Shown: in pieces, positions 32,756 through 41,535 of the stretch
Position numbering within the stretch: the first letter of the stretch is position 1
Layout of the letters: every line of letters begins with the position of its first letter
Assembly: GCF_016756495.1 (NCBI RefSeq)
Contig: NZ_AP023243.1
Coordinates: 1,426,001-1,490,000 of the forward strand
Length of the DNA stretch: 64,000 nucleotides
Direction of reading: 5' to 3'
Origin: Mesorhizobium sp. 113-3-3
Lineage (GTDB): Bacteria; Pseudomonadota; Alphaproteobacteria; Rhizobiales; Rhizobiaceae
Made by a program: the position numbers and the translations under genes
Notes under the pieces: generated by a model
Databases searched by the model: none
What the model was told of the DNA's origin: nothing
What the model saw: the letters and a program-made list of their open reading frames with translations, nothing else

Positions 32756-33664
32756 ATGGATGACATCGACTGGAACCTGATCAAGAGCTTCGTAACGGTC
32801 GCGGAAGCCGGCAGCCTGTCGGCCGCCGCGCGCAAGCTGTCGGCGAGCCAGCCGACGCTTGGCCGTCACATCGGCGAGCTGGAGCAGGCGCTCGGTGTCA
32901 CCCTGTTCCGGCGTGGGCGCAACGGCTATGCGCTGACGGAAGCCGGCGCCACGCTCTTCGAACGTGGCAAGGCGGTCAGTGAGCAGGCCAGTGCCTTTTC
33001 AAGGCTGGCGCTGGGCTCGGTCGAGGCGATCGAAGGCACGGTGCGTATCGCCGCCAGCGAAGTGGTGGCTGCCTATGTGCTGCCCGACATCACCGCACGG
33101 CTCGGTATCGAGGAACCCGGCATCGAGGTCGAGATCGTTGCCTCCAACCAGGTCGAGAACCTGCTGCGCCGGGATGCCGACATCGCTATCCGCATGGTCA
33201 ATCCGGCGCAGAACGAACTGGTGGCGCGCAAGGTCTGCGACATCCCGCTCTGCGCCTGCGCGGCCATTGCCTATCTCGACCGGCGCGGCCGCCCGCTCGG
33301 ACCGGCCGATCTCGTCGACCACCCCTTGATCGGCTTCGATCGCAGCGACGAGATGATCCGGGGCTTCACGCAATTCGGCCTCCCGGTCACCCGGAGCAGT
33401 TTCCGCTTCAGGGCTGACAACCAGATGGTCCTGTGGGAGGCGGTGCGGGCGGGAAACGGCATCGGGCTTGGTCAGGAGCCGCTGGCCGATCGCGACCCGC
33501 TGGTGGAGAAGGTGCTGCCCGGCCTGCCGTTGCCAAGCCTGCCGATATGGCTGGCGATGCATCGCGACGTGCGCAGCAGCGTGCGTCTCCGCCGCGTGGC
33601 GGATTTTCTCCACGAGGAGCTGAAGCGCTATTCGGCGGGCACGGGGGCGAATTCGGCGCGATGA
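32756..33664 (+). CDS. LysR-family transcriptional regulator
   Basis: 302 residues. The N-terminal winged helix is WNLIKSFVTVAEAGSLSAAA, then RKLSASQPTLGRHIGELEQA. The C-terminal effector domain follows. Probable targets are itself and the divergent small secreted protein and reductase genes. Its 3' end overlaps the convergent MFS gene by 37 bases. Confidence 0.88.
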   Translation: MDDIDWNLIKSFVTVAEAGSLSAAARKLSASQPTLGRHIGELEQALGVTLFRRGRNGYALTEAGATLFERGKAVSEQASAFSRLALGSVEAIEGTVRIAASEVVAAYVLPDITARLGIEEPGIEVEIVASNQVENLLRRDADIAIRMVNPAQNELVARKVCDIPLCACAAIAYLDRRGRPLGPADLVDHPLIGFDRSDEMIRGFTQFGLPVTRSSFRFRADNQMVLWEAVRAGNGIGLGQEPLADRDPLVEKVLPGLPLPSLPIWLAMHRDVRSSVRLRRVADFLHEELKRYSAGTGANSAR

Positions 33665-34803
33665 GCGAGGCCCGCCATCAGCAGTACGACGATCAGCAGC
33701 ACCGACATGGCGATGAAAATCGGCCCGAAGCTGGAATGCTCGGCGACGAAGCCGATCGCCGACGGCGCCACCAGAATGCCGGAATAGCCCATGGTGGTGA
33801 CCACGCTCATGCCGGTGCCCGACGACATGCCTTCCTGGTTGCCGCCGGCCGAAAAGATGATCGGCACCATATTGGCGATGCCGAAGCCGCACAGCGCGAA
33901 GGCCGCGATGGCAAGCCAGGGCGAAGGCGACAGGCCGGCGACCAGCATGCCGGCTGCGGCGACGACCGCCGAGCCGCGCAGCGTCGTCACCGCGCCGAAG
34001 CGGTTGCGCACGCCGTCGCCGAAGAAGCGCATGATGGCCATGACGCCGGAAAAGGCGGCATAGGCAAGGCCGGCGACGGCAAGGTCGGCGCCGAGTTCCT
34101 GCCTGAGGTAAAGCGCTGCCCAGTCCAGCACCGCGCCCTCGGAGATCATCGTCAGCAGAGCCATCAGGCCGATCAGGTAGACCAGCGGGTTTGCCGGCAG
34201 TGTGAATTTATGATGCTCGGCCGCCTGTGGCCTGTCCTCGGCAACGAGATAGCCGACCGCCAGCGCGATCGCCGCGAAGGCAAGCACGGTCACGACCGCG
34301 GCATGGGTGAGGTGGCCATAGTGCTGGATGGCAAAGCCGCCGAGGCCGCCGCCGGCAAAACCGCCGAGGCTCCAGAAGCCGTGCGAGGAGGACATGATGG
34401 CGCGGGACATTTTTCGCTCGACCACCACCGCGTTGGCGTTCATCGCGACGTCCATGCCGCCGATCGAGCCGCCGAAGATGAACATGGCGATGGCCGCCAG
34501 CGGCACGTTGGGCGCCAGCGCCACCACCAGCAGGCCGAGGCTGCCGCACAGGCCGAACCAGCGCAGCACGGTGCGCGAGCCATGTTTCGAGATCAGGTGG
34601 CCGCACCAGGTCATGGCCGTGACAGCGCCGGCGCCGAACAAAAGGATCAGCAGGCCAAGCGTGAATTTCGAAATGTCGAGCCGGGTCAGGAACACAGGGA
34701 TCTGCGGCGCCCAGCTGCCGGTCAGGAAGCCATTGGCAAGGAAAATGGCCGCCACGGCCCATCGCCCGCGAATGGCAGTCTGCATGGCGTTTTGAGCATC
34801 CAT
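33628..34803 (-). CDS. MFS transporter
   Basis: 391 residues with about 12 hydrophobic segments in two halves. Clear ones include AVAAIFLANGFLTGSWAPQI, LGLLILLFGAGAVTAMTW and LAAIAMFIFGGSIGGMDVAM. It looks like the YbjJ/fucose-permease-like branch; substrate unknown. Overlaps the LysR gene tail to tail. Confidence 0.85.
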   Translation of the reverse strand: MDAQNAMQTAIRGRWAVAAIFLANGFLTGSWAPQIPVFLTRLDISKFTLGLLILLFGAGAVTAMTWCGHLISKHGSRTVLRWFGLCGSLGLLVVALAPNVPLAAIAMFIFGGSIGGMDVAMNANAVVVERKMSRAIMSSSHGFWSLGGFAGGGLGGFAIQHYGHLTHAAVVTVLAFAAIALAVGYLVAEDRPQAAEHHKFTLPANPLVYLIGLMALLTMISEGAVLDWAALYLRQELGADLAVAGLAYAAFSGVMAIMRFFGDGVRNRFGAVTTLRGSAVVAAAGMLVAGLSPSPWLAIAAFALCGFGIANMVPIIFSAGGNQEGMSSGTGMSVVTTMGYSGILVAPSAIGFVAEHSSFGPIFIAMSVLLIVVLLMAGLAHRAEFAPVPAE

Positions 34804-35111
34804 GGCTCGAATCCGGTCAGGAAATGGCTTTGAGCGGCAAATTAGATCGATTCAATTTTCAGTCAAGCACTCAATGCCGAAAGTTTTGGGCCAGGTAGAG
34901 GACTGGCTGGCCCAGGTCTTCGTTCGGGGCGCTGTTCATGGCCTGCCACCAGGAAGGCCGGCATCCACGCCGTCTTGAGACCAGCGGCCAGATGAGGGAT
35001 GATCCATTCCGCGCTCAAACGGCGGCACACTACCTGTCCTGCCGAGGCACGGCGATCGGCGTGGTTGAACGCCGGTGAGCGCCACCATTTGAAGGCTTAA
35101 AGGAGCATCGA
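34804..35111. other. Intergenic region between MFS and NTF2-like genes
   Basis: 308 bases with promoters for two divergent genes. The first ~60 bases (34810-34870) are AT-richer. Nothing else recognised; a minus-strand open frame at 34936-35235 shows no family features. Confidence 0.45.
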
Positions 35112-35576
35112 TTGCCGTCAACACGGACACCAAAAGACACATTCCTCGCGTTGGTGCGCGGGATTTGCGAAGCAAGCCCGGATCTGCCGGAATTGTATGC
35201 GGAGAACACGTCGGTCGTGCACCCATTCGATCCATTGAAACGACCTCAGCTTGTCGGTCGCGAGGCGCTTCGGCGACATTTTGCGGCGATGAAGGGCACC
35301 CCGACGATTAGGTTGGAGCCGACGAACATTCAAGTCCATGAGACTGCCGATCCGGAGGTCATCGTGGCTGAATTCAGCTATGCGGGCCACGTGATCGAAA
35401 GCGGCCAGGCTGTTTCCTATCCCTGTATCTTCGTCATGCGTGTACGAAATGGAGAGATCGTAGAATCGCGTGACTACGTCGATCATGTCGGATCGGCCGC
35501 AGCCCGTGGTATGTTAAGCGACCTTATGGATAAGATCAGGCAAACACGCCTGCCCAGTTCTACCGAGGCCGGCTAG
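35112..35576 (+). CDS. NTF2-like (SnoaL-type) protein
   Basis: 154 residues from a TTG at 35112, chosen because AGGAG (35101-35105) lies 6 bases upstream. The cone-shaped NTF2 fold is suggested by YAENTSVVHPFDPLK, VGREALRRHFAAM and FVMRVRNGEIVESRDYVDH. Members are isomerases, hydrolases or ligand carriers; role unknown. No operon partner. Confidence 0.7.
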   Translation: MPSTRTPKDTFLALVRGICEASPDLPELYAENTSVVHPFDPLKRPQLVGREALRRHFAAMKGTPTIRLEPTNIQVHETADPEVIVAEFSYAGHVIESGQAVSYPCIFVMRVRNGEIVESRDYVDHVGSAAARGMLSDLMDKIRQTRLPSSTEAG

Positions 35577-35604
35577 ACCAGTCCGTTCTTCACGCCAGCC
35601 GTGC

Positions 35605-35913
35605 CTAATGATCCTTCGGCCGCCTGGCCTCGAACTCAGCCTTCTTGGCGTCCGACGCTTCCGTCTGGTTGAGCGCCTGCCACTCGGCATAGGGCATGCC
35701 GTAGACGATCTCGCGCGACTGCTCCTTGCCGAGATCGACGCCCTCGGCATTGGCCGCCTCGCGATACCAGTTCGACAGACAGTTGCGGCAGAAGCCGGCG
35801 AGGTTCATCAGGTCGATGTTCTGCACGTCGCTGCGTTCGCGGAGATGCTCGACCAGCCGGCGAAAGGCGGCGGCTTCGAAGTCACGCTTCTGCTCGTCGC
35901 TGAGTTCGGTCAT
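35605..35913 (-). CDS. DUF1244 family protein
   Basis: 102 residues. The start at 35913 has GGAGG about 6 bases upstream; the ATG at 35928 lies before that box. Conserved features are FRRLVEHLRERSDVQNIDLM and NLAGFCRNCLSNWYREAA, with a CxxC-like pair that may bind metal. A conserved alphaproteobacterial protein of unknown function, immediately downstream of N-formylglutamate amidohydrolase and probably co-transcribed. Confidence 0.85.
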   Translation of the reverse strand: MTELSDEQKRDFEAAAFRRLVEHLRERSDVQNIDLMNLAGFCRNCLSNWYREAANAEGVDLGKEQSREIVYGMPYAEWQALNQTEASDAKKAEFEARRPKDH

Positions 35914-35924
35914 CGAAACCTCCG

Positions 35925-36722
35925 TCATAGCGGCCCGGTGCGCGAGCCGAACATCTTTACCGCATGTATATCGGGACGGCGGTCGATGGCGTCAACGATC
36001 GGCGCCAGACGCTCGGCCCAGGCAAGGGCGCCCTTCTGGTCCGAAATCAGGTCCTGGCGGATCTCGATCAGCGCATGGGCGTAGCCGTTGACGATCGCAT
36101 GCTGGAACATGGTGTCGCCGCGCAGCGCGCCGTCATAGGGTTCGTTGTCGCCGACGACGAGGGTCTTGTCCTCGCCCAGCATGTCGATCAGCGGCCGCGC
36201 CACCCGGTCGTCCAGATCCCACAGGATGCCGACATGCCACGGGCGCTGCCTGCCCTGCATGACCGGCGTGAAGGAATGCACCGAGAAGATGAAGGGTGCC
36301 TGGCCGGAAGCCTGCGCCACCGAAGCGATCATGGCGCCGACGGCGTCGTGGTAGGGGCGGTAGAAGCGGTCGAGCCGTCTCTCGCGCTCTTCCGGCGCGA
36401 TGGGATAGTTTCCCGGCACGACAGTGCCGTCATAAAGCTGGCGAATGAGCGTCGGGTCGTCCTCGCCGCGATTGGGATCGATCAGGAGCCGCGAGAAATT
36501 GGCGATCACCGCCGGAACGTCGAGCAGGCCGGCGAGTTCGCGCGTCACCGCTTCGACGCCGATATCGTAGGCGATGTGGCGCTCGAATTCCGAAGCGGGC
36601 AGGCCAAGGCCGCCATAGTCGTCGGGCAGGTCGCGGCGGGCATGATCGGCCAGAAGCACGATGCCCCGCTTGCGGTCGCCCTCGACAATGTCGAAAGGCG
36701 CGAAAACTGTGGATCGGGTCAT
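35925..36722 (-). CDS. N-formylglutamate amidohydrolase family protein
   Basis: 265 residues. Features of the FGase family include GIVLLADHARRDLPDDYGGL (metal-binding), SRLLIDPNRGEDDP and FSVHSFTPVMQGRQRPWHVG. It may release formate from N-formylglutamate in histidine breakdown, but no hut genes are nearby and family members differ in substrate. The stop sits next to the DUF1244 ribosome site. Confidence 0.82.
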   Translation of the reverse strand: MTRSTVFAPFDIVEGDRKRGIVLLADHARRDLPDDYGGLGLPASEFERHIAYDIGVEAVTRELAGLLDVPAVIANFSRLLIDPNRGEDDPTLIRQLYDGTVVPGNYPIAPEERERRLDRFYRPYHDAVGAMIASVAQASGQAPFIFSVHSFTPVMQGRQRPWHVGILWDLDDRVARPLIDMLGEDKTLVVGDNEPYDGALRGDTMFQHAIVNGYAHALIEIRQDLISDQKGALAWAERLAPIVDAIDRRPDIHAVKMFGSRTGPL

Positions 36723-36938
36723 TGGCGGGAAATGGTCTGTTCGCTGGCTTCCGGGGAGGGTGCTATCGTCATTCCACGAAGACGACGCGTGCGCAATGCC
36801 GTTGTTTGGCCAAGGTTTATCGGGAAATCTGGCAGAGGGCGACGGATAGCGCGCCGGGAGCCTTCCTAAATCGATTGGAATTGGTCAAAACGGCGCGTTG
36901 ACATGCGCCCGGACTTTTCCGAAAAGGGGCGCAGAGAG

Positions 36939-37457
36939 ATGCAGATGTGGTTCTTGAGGGGTTTTCGGATGGGTTCCGCCGGCAGGCAGCGCATGCGCTC
37001 TGCCTTTGCCATGCCGTTCCTGACCGTGGCCGTTGGCCTGTCGGCGGTGGGCATGGCCTCGCCGGCGCGCGCCGATTTCCGTGTCTGCAACGCCACGCAG
37101 AACCTGGTCGGCGTCGGAATCGGCTATCGTGCCAAGGCCGGCTGGATCACCGAAGGCTGGTGGCACATCGAAGGATCGAGCTGCAAGACGTTGATCGAAG
37201 GGCCGCTGTCATCAAGGTTTTACTATCTTTATGCAGAAGACGCCGAGCGCGGTGGACGCTGGGACGGCCCGATCAACATGTGCGTGGCTGAAAAAGAGTT
37301 CAAGATCGCCGGCGTAAACGACTGCGTCGCCCGGGGCTTCCAGCGCGCCGGATTTCAGGAATATGACACGGGCGAACAGGCAAGCTGGATGGTCCAGCTG
37401 ACCGATGAGCCCGCAACGGGAGGCGCACCAGCCGCCCCGGGAACAAACAGTCAATGA
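36939..37457 (+). CDS. DUF1036 family secreted protein
   Basis: 172 residues. A signal-type segment (AMPFLTVAVGLSAVGMASPA) is followed by the DUF1036 domain: RVCNATQNLVGVGIGYRAK, WITEGWWHIEGSSCKTLI, YYLYAEDAERGGRWDG and MCVAEKEF. Start uncertain: an ATG at 36969 with GAGGGG upstream is also reasonable. It overlaps the pyruvate kinase start by four bases, an arrangement common in rhizobia but unexplained. Confidence 0.82.
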   Translation: MQMWFLRGFRMGSAGRQRMRSAFAMPFLTVAVGLSAVGMASPARADFRVCNATQNLVGVGIGYRAKAGWITEGWWHIEGSSCKTLIEGPLSSRFYYLYAEDAERGGRWDGPINMCVAEKEFKIAGVNDCVARGFQRAGFQEYDTGEQASWMVQLTDEPATGGAPAAPGTNSQ

Positions 37458-38890
37458 GACGCAGCCGCAAGGTCAAGATCCTAGCCACAATCGGTCCGGC
37501 ATCCTCCTCCGAGGAGATGCTGCAGAAATTGTTCGAGGCGGGCGCCGATGTGTTCCGCATCAACATGAGCCATACCGACCACGAGCTGATGCGCACGCTG
37601 GTCGGCCGCATCCGTGCGGTCGAGGAAAAGGTCGGGCGGCCGATCGGCATTCTCGCCGACCTGCAAGGCCCCAAGCTGCGCGTAGGCAAGTTCGCCAATG
37701 GCAAGGAAGTGCTGACCCCAGGCCAGACCTTCACGCTCGACGACAATCCCGAGCCCGGCACGTCGACCAGGGTCTATCTGCCGCATCCGGAAATCCTGAG
37801 TTCGGTCGAGCCCGGTCACCGTCTTTTGATCGACGACGGCAAGCTCGAGCTGAAGGCGGTGAAGAGCGACGGCAAGTCGATCGTCTGCACGGTCGTCGCC
37901 GGCACCACGATTTCCGACAAGAAGGGCGTCAGCCTGCCCGATACCGACCTGCCGGTCGGCGCGCTGACCGAGAAGGATCGCAAGGACCTCGACGCGGTGC
38001 TCGCCACGGGCGTCGACTGGATCGCGCTGTCCTTCGTGCAGCGCCCCGAGGATCTGGCCGAAGCGCGCAAGATCGCGCGCGGCCGCGCGCTGATCATGGC
38101 CAAGATCGAAAAGCCGCAGGCTGTTGCCCGGTTGGCCGAGATCATCGAACTGTCCGACGCGCTGATGGTCGCCCGTGGCGATCTCGGTGTCGAAATGCCG
38201 CTCGAAGCTGTGCCTGGCATCCAGAAGCAGATCACGCGCGCCGCGCGCCGCGCCGGCAAGCCGGTGGTGGTCGCCACGCAGATGCTGGAATCGATGATCA
38301 CCGCACCGGTGCCGACCCGCGCCGAAGTCTCCGACGTGTCGATCGCCGTCTTCGAGGGCGCCGACGCCATCATGCTGTCGGCGGAATCGGCGGCGGGTGC
38401 CTATCCGGTCGAGGCCGTGGCCATGATGAACCGCATCGCCACCAAGGTCGAAACCGACCCGACCTATGCCGGCATCATCAACGCCCAGCGCTCCGAGCCG
38501 GAAGCGACGGGCGCCGACGCCATTTCGCTCGCCGCCCGCGAGATCGCCGAGACGCTGAAACTGTCGGCGATCATCACCTACACGGCGTCCGGCACCACTG
38601 GCCTGCGCGCCGCGCGCGAACGGCCGCAGGTGCCGATCATCGCGCTGTCGCCGATCCTCAACACGGCGCGCCGGCTGTCGCTGTTGTGGGGCACGCATTG
38701 CGTCGTCTCGCCCGATGCCACCGATCTCGACGACATGGTCAACCGGGCCTGCCGCATTGCGCTGGAAGAAGAGTTCGGCAAGCCGGGCGACCGCGTCATC
38801 ATCACGGCCGGCGTGCCGCTGAGGACGCCCGGCTCGACCAACATGCTGCGCATCGCCTATGTCGGGTCGGAAGCGCAGGGCAGCCGGTAA
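37454..38890 (+). CDS. pyk: Pyruvate kinase
   Basis: 478 residues. N-terminal KILATIGPASSS, catalytic MAKIEKPQAVA (Lys) and MVARGDLGVEMP, then ATQMLESM. The C-terminal allosteric domain ends with TPGSTNMLRIA. It converts phosphoenolpyruvate and ADP to pyruvate and ATP. Start overlaps the DUF1036 stop; a hairpin follows. Confidence 0.95.
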   Translation: MRRSRKVKILATIGPASSSEEMLQKLFEAGADVFRINMSHTDHELMRTLVGRIRAVEEKVGRPIGILADLQGPKLRVGKFANGKEVLTPGQTFTLDDNPEPGTSTRVYLPHPEILSSVEPGHRLLIDDGKLELKAVKSDGKSIVCTVVAGTTISDKKGVSLPDTDLPVGALTEKDRKDLDAVLATGVDWIALSFVQRPEDLAEARKIARGRALIMAKIEKPQAVARLAEIIELSDALMVARGDLGVEMPLEAVPGIQKQITRAARRAGKPVVVATQMLESMITAPVPTRAEVSDVSIAVFEGADAIMLSAESAAGAYPVEAVAMMNRIATKVETDPTYAGIINAQRSEPEATGADAISLAAREIAETLKLSAIITYTASGTTGLRAARERPQVPIIALSPILNTARRLSLLWGTHCVVSPDATDLDDMVNRACRIALEEEFGKPGDRVIITAGVPLRTPGSTNMLRIAYVGSEAQGSR

Positions 38891-38954
38891 GCAGCTGATT
38901 TCGTGACGGAAGCGTCCCGCGCGGTTTCGTGCGGCTCGCTGTTGCCATATTGCA

Positions 38955-38987
38955 ACAAAGGCCCGGGACAATGAGCCCGGCCTTTGT
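38955..38987 (+). terminator. Terminator-like hairpin after pyk
   Basis: ACAAAGGCC (38955-38963) pairs with GGCCTTTGT (38979-38987), and inner C/G tracts extend the stem with a bulge. A/T-rich ends allow termination in either direction. Confidence 0.65.
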
Positions 38988-39089
38988 CTCGACACAGGGT
39001 CGCCCTGATCGCCTCTAAAAGACAGAGAGGCGGCACCAATGGTCGCCTCTCCCTGTCGGCAATTCCCATTATTTCGAAAGCAATATTGA

Positions 39090-39816
39090 ATGTCATTTCT
39101 TGTTTCGCGGCGGTCGCTTTTGACCGGACTGTCGCTCGTTGGGGTCTCGGCGATCTCGGCCTGTGCGCAGATGCCCAGACAGTCGATCGGCCTGGCCGCT
39201 CCTCTCACTCCGCCGCCGCTTGAGCCGGCGCAGGAAAAGCCTCCCGTTGAAGATGCCGCGCCTGCAACCCCGGCGTCGCCCGACTATGCCAGCATGTACC
39301 GCGCGGTCGAGGATGGCGGCCATGCGCTGCCGGCGATCCCCTTCAGCAAGGTCGACGAACGGTTCCTGCGGCAGATCGTCGATGATCCGACAGGCGAAAA
39401 ACCCGGCACGCTTGTGGTCAACACGACCGACAAGCACCTTTACTGGGTGCTCGAGGACGGCAAGGCCATGCGCTATGGCGTTGGTCTCGGTCGCCAGGGC
39501 TATTCCTGGAAGGGCCGGGCGATCGTCCAGTGGAAACGCAAATGGCCGACCTGGACGCCGCCTTCGGCGATGATCAGCCGGGATCCAAAACTGGAGAAAT
39601 GGCGACAGGGCATGCAGCCGGGCATCAGCAACCCGCTCGGGTCGCGCGCTGTACATCTTCAAGGATGGCGTCGACACGCTCTACCGGATTCACGGATCGC
39701 CGGACTGGAAGTCCATCGGCAAATCCGCGTCATCGGGCTGCGTGCGCATGTTCAACCAGGACGTCATGGATCTCTACGACCGCGTTCCCGGCAAGACACC
39801 GCTGCTGGTCATCTAG
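39090..39816 (+). pseudogene. L,D-transpeptidase (ErfK/YbiS type) with a frameshift
   Basis: The first frame gives a secreted protein with signal segment SLLTGLSLVGVSAISACAQ and a YkuD domain start (TLVVNTTDKHLYWVLEDGKA). After NPLGSR, about base 39648, the family sequence continues only in another frame: LYIFKDGVDTLYRIHGSPDW, then SSGCVRMFNQDVMDLYDR, ending at 39816. The break is a CG run (39643-39649) two bases short. As read, the product lacks the catalytic HG...SSGCVR motif. Either a sequencing error in a GC repeat or a real inactivation; restored length is about 242 residues. Confidence 0.82.
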
Positions 39817-40283
39817 CCTCTGGCCGCCGCGATCCCGAGCGCTCTTGCCGCTGCTTCAGCGTGATCAAAGCGCTGAAGAAACCGGCGCGCACGAAGAACG
39901 GCGTCATACAGGTACTGATCTGGCCCCAGCATCTTTCGCTGATTCAATTCGGCGGTGTCGAGCAAGTCGAAATCGACTTTCTCGATCGTGCAGTCCCAGC
40001 CGGCACTGTGGGAGGCCCATCCCCTTCGATGGTGCTCCAGCAGGCGCTCGCGGCTGGAGTAGCCGTGGTAGTCGAAAGCGATGACGCCGTTCGTCACATA
40101 GATATGGTTTCCCGAAAAGCCCTCGGCCGGGATGATGCGCTCCGCAAAAAATCCTGCAAGCGGGGGACGCTCGAGGAAAGTGCCCGCAAGAATGTGGCAT
40201 GCGCCGTAGCCGAAGAAGATGCGATCCGGCAGCGCCCATCGCTTTTCCGGGTTTTTCTTGATGCCATGCTTGAGGACATACAT
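39813..40283 (-). CDS. Conserved hypothetical protein
   Basis: 156 residues from ATG 40283. Notable sequence: IFFGYGACHILAGTFLERPP, GFSGNHIYVTNGVIAFDYHG and YSSRERLLEHHRRGW. No signal peptide or known domain recognised. It starts one base after the hydrolase stop, so the two are co-translated. Its stop codon and that of the convergent transpeptidase share the palindrome CTAG (39813-39816). Confidence 0.65.
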   Translation of the reverse strand: MYVLKHGIKKNPEKRWALPDRIFFGYGACHILAGTFLERPPLAGFFAERIIPAEGFSGNHIYVTNGVIAFDYHGYSSRERLLEHHRRGWASHSAGWDCTIEKVDFDLLDTAELNQRKMLGPDQYLYDAVLRARRFLQRFDHAEAAARALGIAAARG

Positions 40284-40284
40284 G

Positions 40285-41352
40285 TCAGGTCGGCGCGAGT
40301 TCGGGCTGGGGCTCCTTGATGTCGGGGCATCTGCCGGCACCAAAGGCATCGTCGGCGATCCGCGCCTCGACCGTCCTGGCCATCGCCTCCAGATCGATAT
40401 CCTCGCCGGCTACCTTCTCGATGGCGCCGACGACGAGATCCGAGGCGATCCAGTCCGGCTTGTGGCCGAGATTGTGCACCCAGACGAGTTCCGCGCCCGG
40501 GATATCGCGCACCAGCCCGACGGAATGGATATGGGCGTAGACGATCTTGTCGCGGTCGCCCGAAATGACCACGGTCGGCGCGGCGATCTCCTTGTAGTGC
40601 GGCGCGGCGCCGAGCGCGTAGCGATAGAGTCCGGCGACGTCGGTGGCGTTGGCGCGAAAAGCCGACGGCCGCAGCACCAGGGGGATCGCGGCCGTGCCGA
40701 GATAATTATTCGGCACTTTGTTGGGCGAGAACACGCAGGTCGTGGCATCAGTCATCTGCAACGTTCCGGCAGGATAGGTGAGCGTTTCGGAGAAGAGCCG
40801 GCCGATCACCGGAACGGTGGTCAGATCGTAGTACCAGGACGTCGCGCCGCCCGGCCAGGGATGGGTCGCCGGGGCCAGGAACACGAGGCCAACGGTCCTG
40901 TCGGCATGCTCGCGGCCGAAAGCCGCCGTCACCACGCCGCCGAAAGAATGGCCGACGATGATCGCCTTCCTGATGCCGAGGCGGTCCATCAGGGCGGCGA
41001 GGGTATTGGCCTGCGCCGACGGATCCTCATTGTTGCCAGGCCCACGCCCCGACCAGCCATGACCCGGCCGGTCGAAGAACAGCATCTCGGCGCGGCCTTC
41101 GAGCAGCGGCCTGAGCGGCTGCATCTGATCCCCGAGATTGGCGCTGGCGCCATGGATGAAGACGATCGGCGGCAGCTCCGCATTCGCGGGTGCCGGAATG
41201 TGGACGTAGTGGATGCGCGCGCCGCCGATGTCGGCGAATTCGCCAATGGGTGGATTGCGGCGCTCGATCAGCCACGAGCCGACGCGGGTGACGCCGGCAA
41301 GGGCAAAGACGAGTGCGAGAAGGAAGGCGAACGCGGCGGAGATCAGGTTCAT
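40285..41352 (-). CDS. Alpha/beta hydrolase
   Basis: 355 residues from ATG 41352. One N-terminal membrane segment (NLISAAFAFLLALVFALAGV), then an alpha/beta hydrolase fold: oxyanion PIVFIHGASANLGDQM, nucleophile IVGHSFGGVV, acid in VISGDRDKIV, and His in VHNLGHKPDW. The ATG has no good ribosome site. The frame stays open upstream through an 8-bp tandem repeat to another ATG at 41475, so the true start or a repeat-dependent switch is uncertain. Substrate unknown. Confidence 0.8.
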   Translation of the reverse strand: MNLISAAFAFLLALVFALAGVTRVGSWLIERRNPPIGEFADIGGARIHYVHIPAPANAELPPIVFIHGASANLGDQMQPLRPLLEGRAEMLFFDRPGHGWSGRGPGNNEDPSAQANTLAALMDRLGIRKAIIVGHSFGGVVTAAFGREHADRTVGLVFLAPATHPWPGGATSWYYDLTTVPVIGRLFSETLTYPAGTLQMTDATTCVFSPNKVPNNYLGTAAIPLVLRPSAFRANATDVAGLYRYALGAAPHYKEIAAPTVVISGDRDKIVYAHIHSVGLVRDIPGAELVWVHNLGHKPDWIASDLVVGAIEKVAGEDIDLEAMARTVEARIADDAFGAGRCPDIKEPQPELAPT

Positions 41353-41404
41353 GCGGGGAGATACGGGGTGGGACGGGATAAGTTCTGGGGAGGGAATAGG
41401 GAAT

Positions 41405-41471
41405 GGGCAGTAGGGCAGTAGGGCAGTAGGGCAGTAGGGCAGTAGGGCAGTAGGGCAGTAGGGCAGTAGGG
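41405..41471. repeat. Octanucleotide tandem repeat (8 copies)
   Basis: Eight perfect copies of GGGCAGTA from 41405 to 41468 plus a partial GGG. The array lies between the TPR gene and the hydrolase, 53 bases upstream of the annotated hydrolase start. It is flanked by an imperfect inverted repeat (41392-41415 and 41496-41518). Confidence 0.97.
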
Positions 41472-41535
41472 TCATACGTTCCGCAGCGTAATCTACCCTA
41501 CTGCCTTACCCTATTCCCTTACTCCCTTCAGGGTA

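Noticed and set aside
41405..41471. CRISPR array
   Set aside because: The repeat unit is 8 bases with no spacers; it is a simple tandem repeat.
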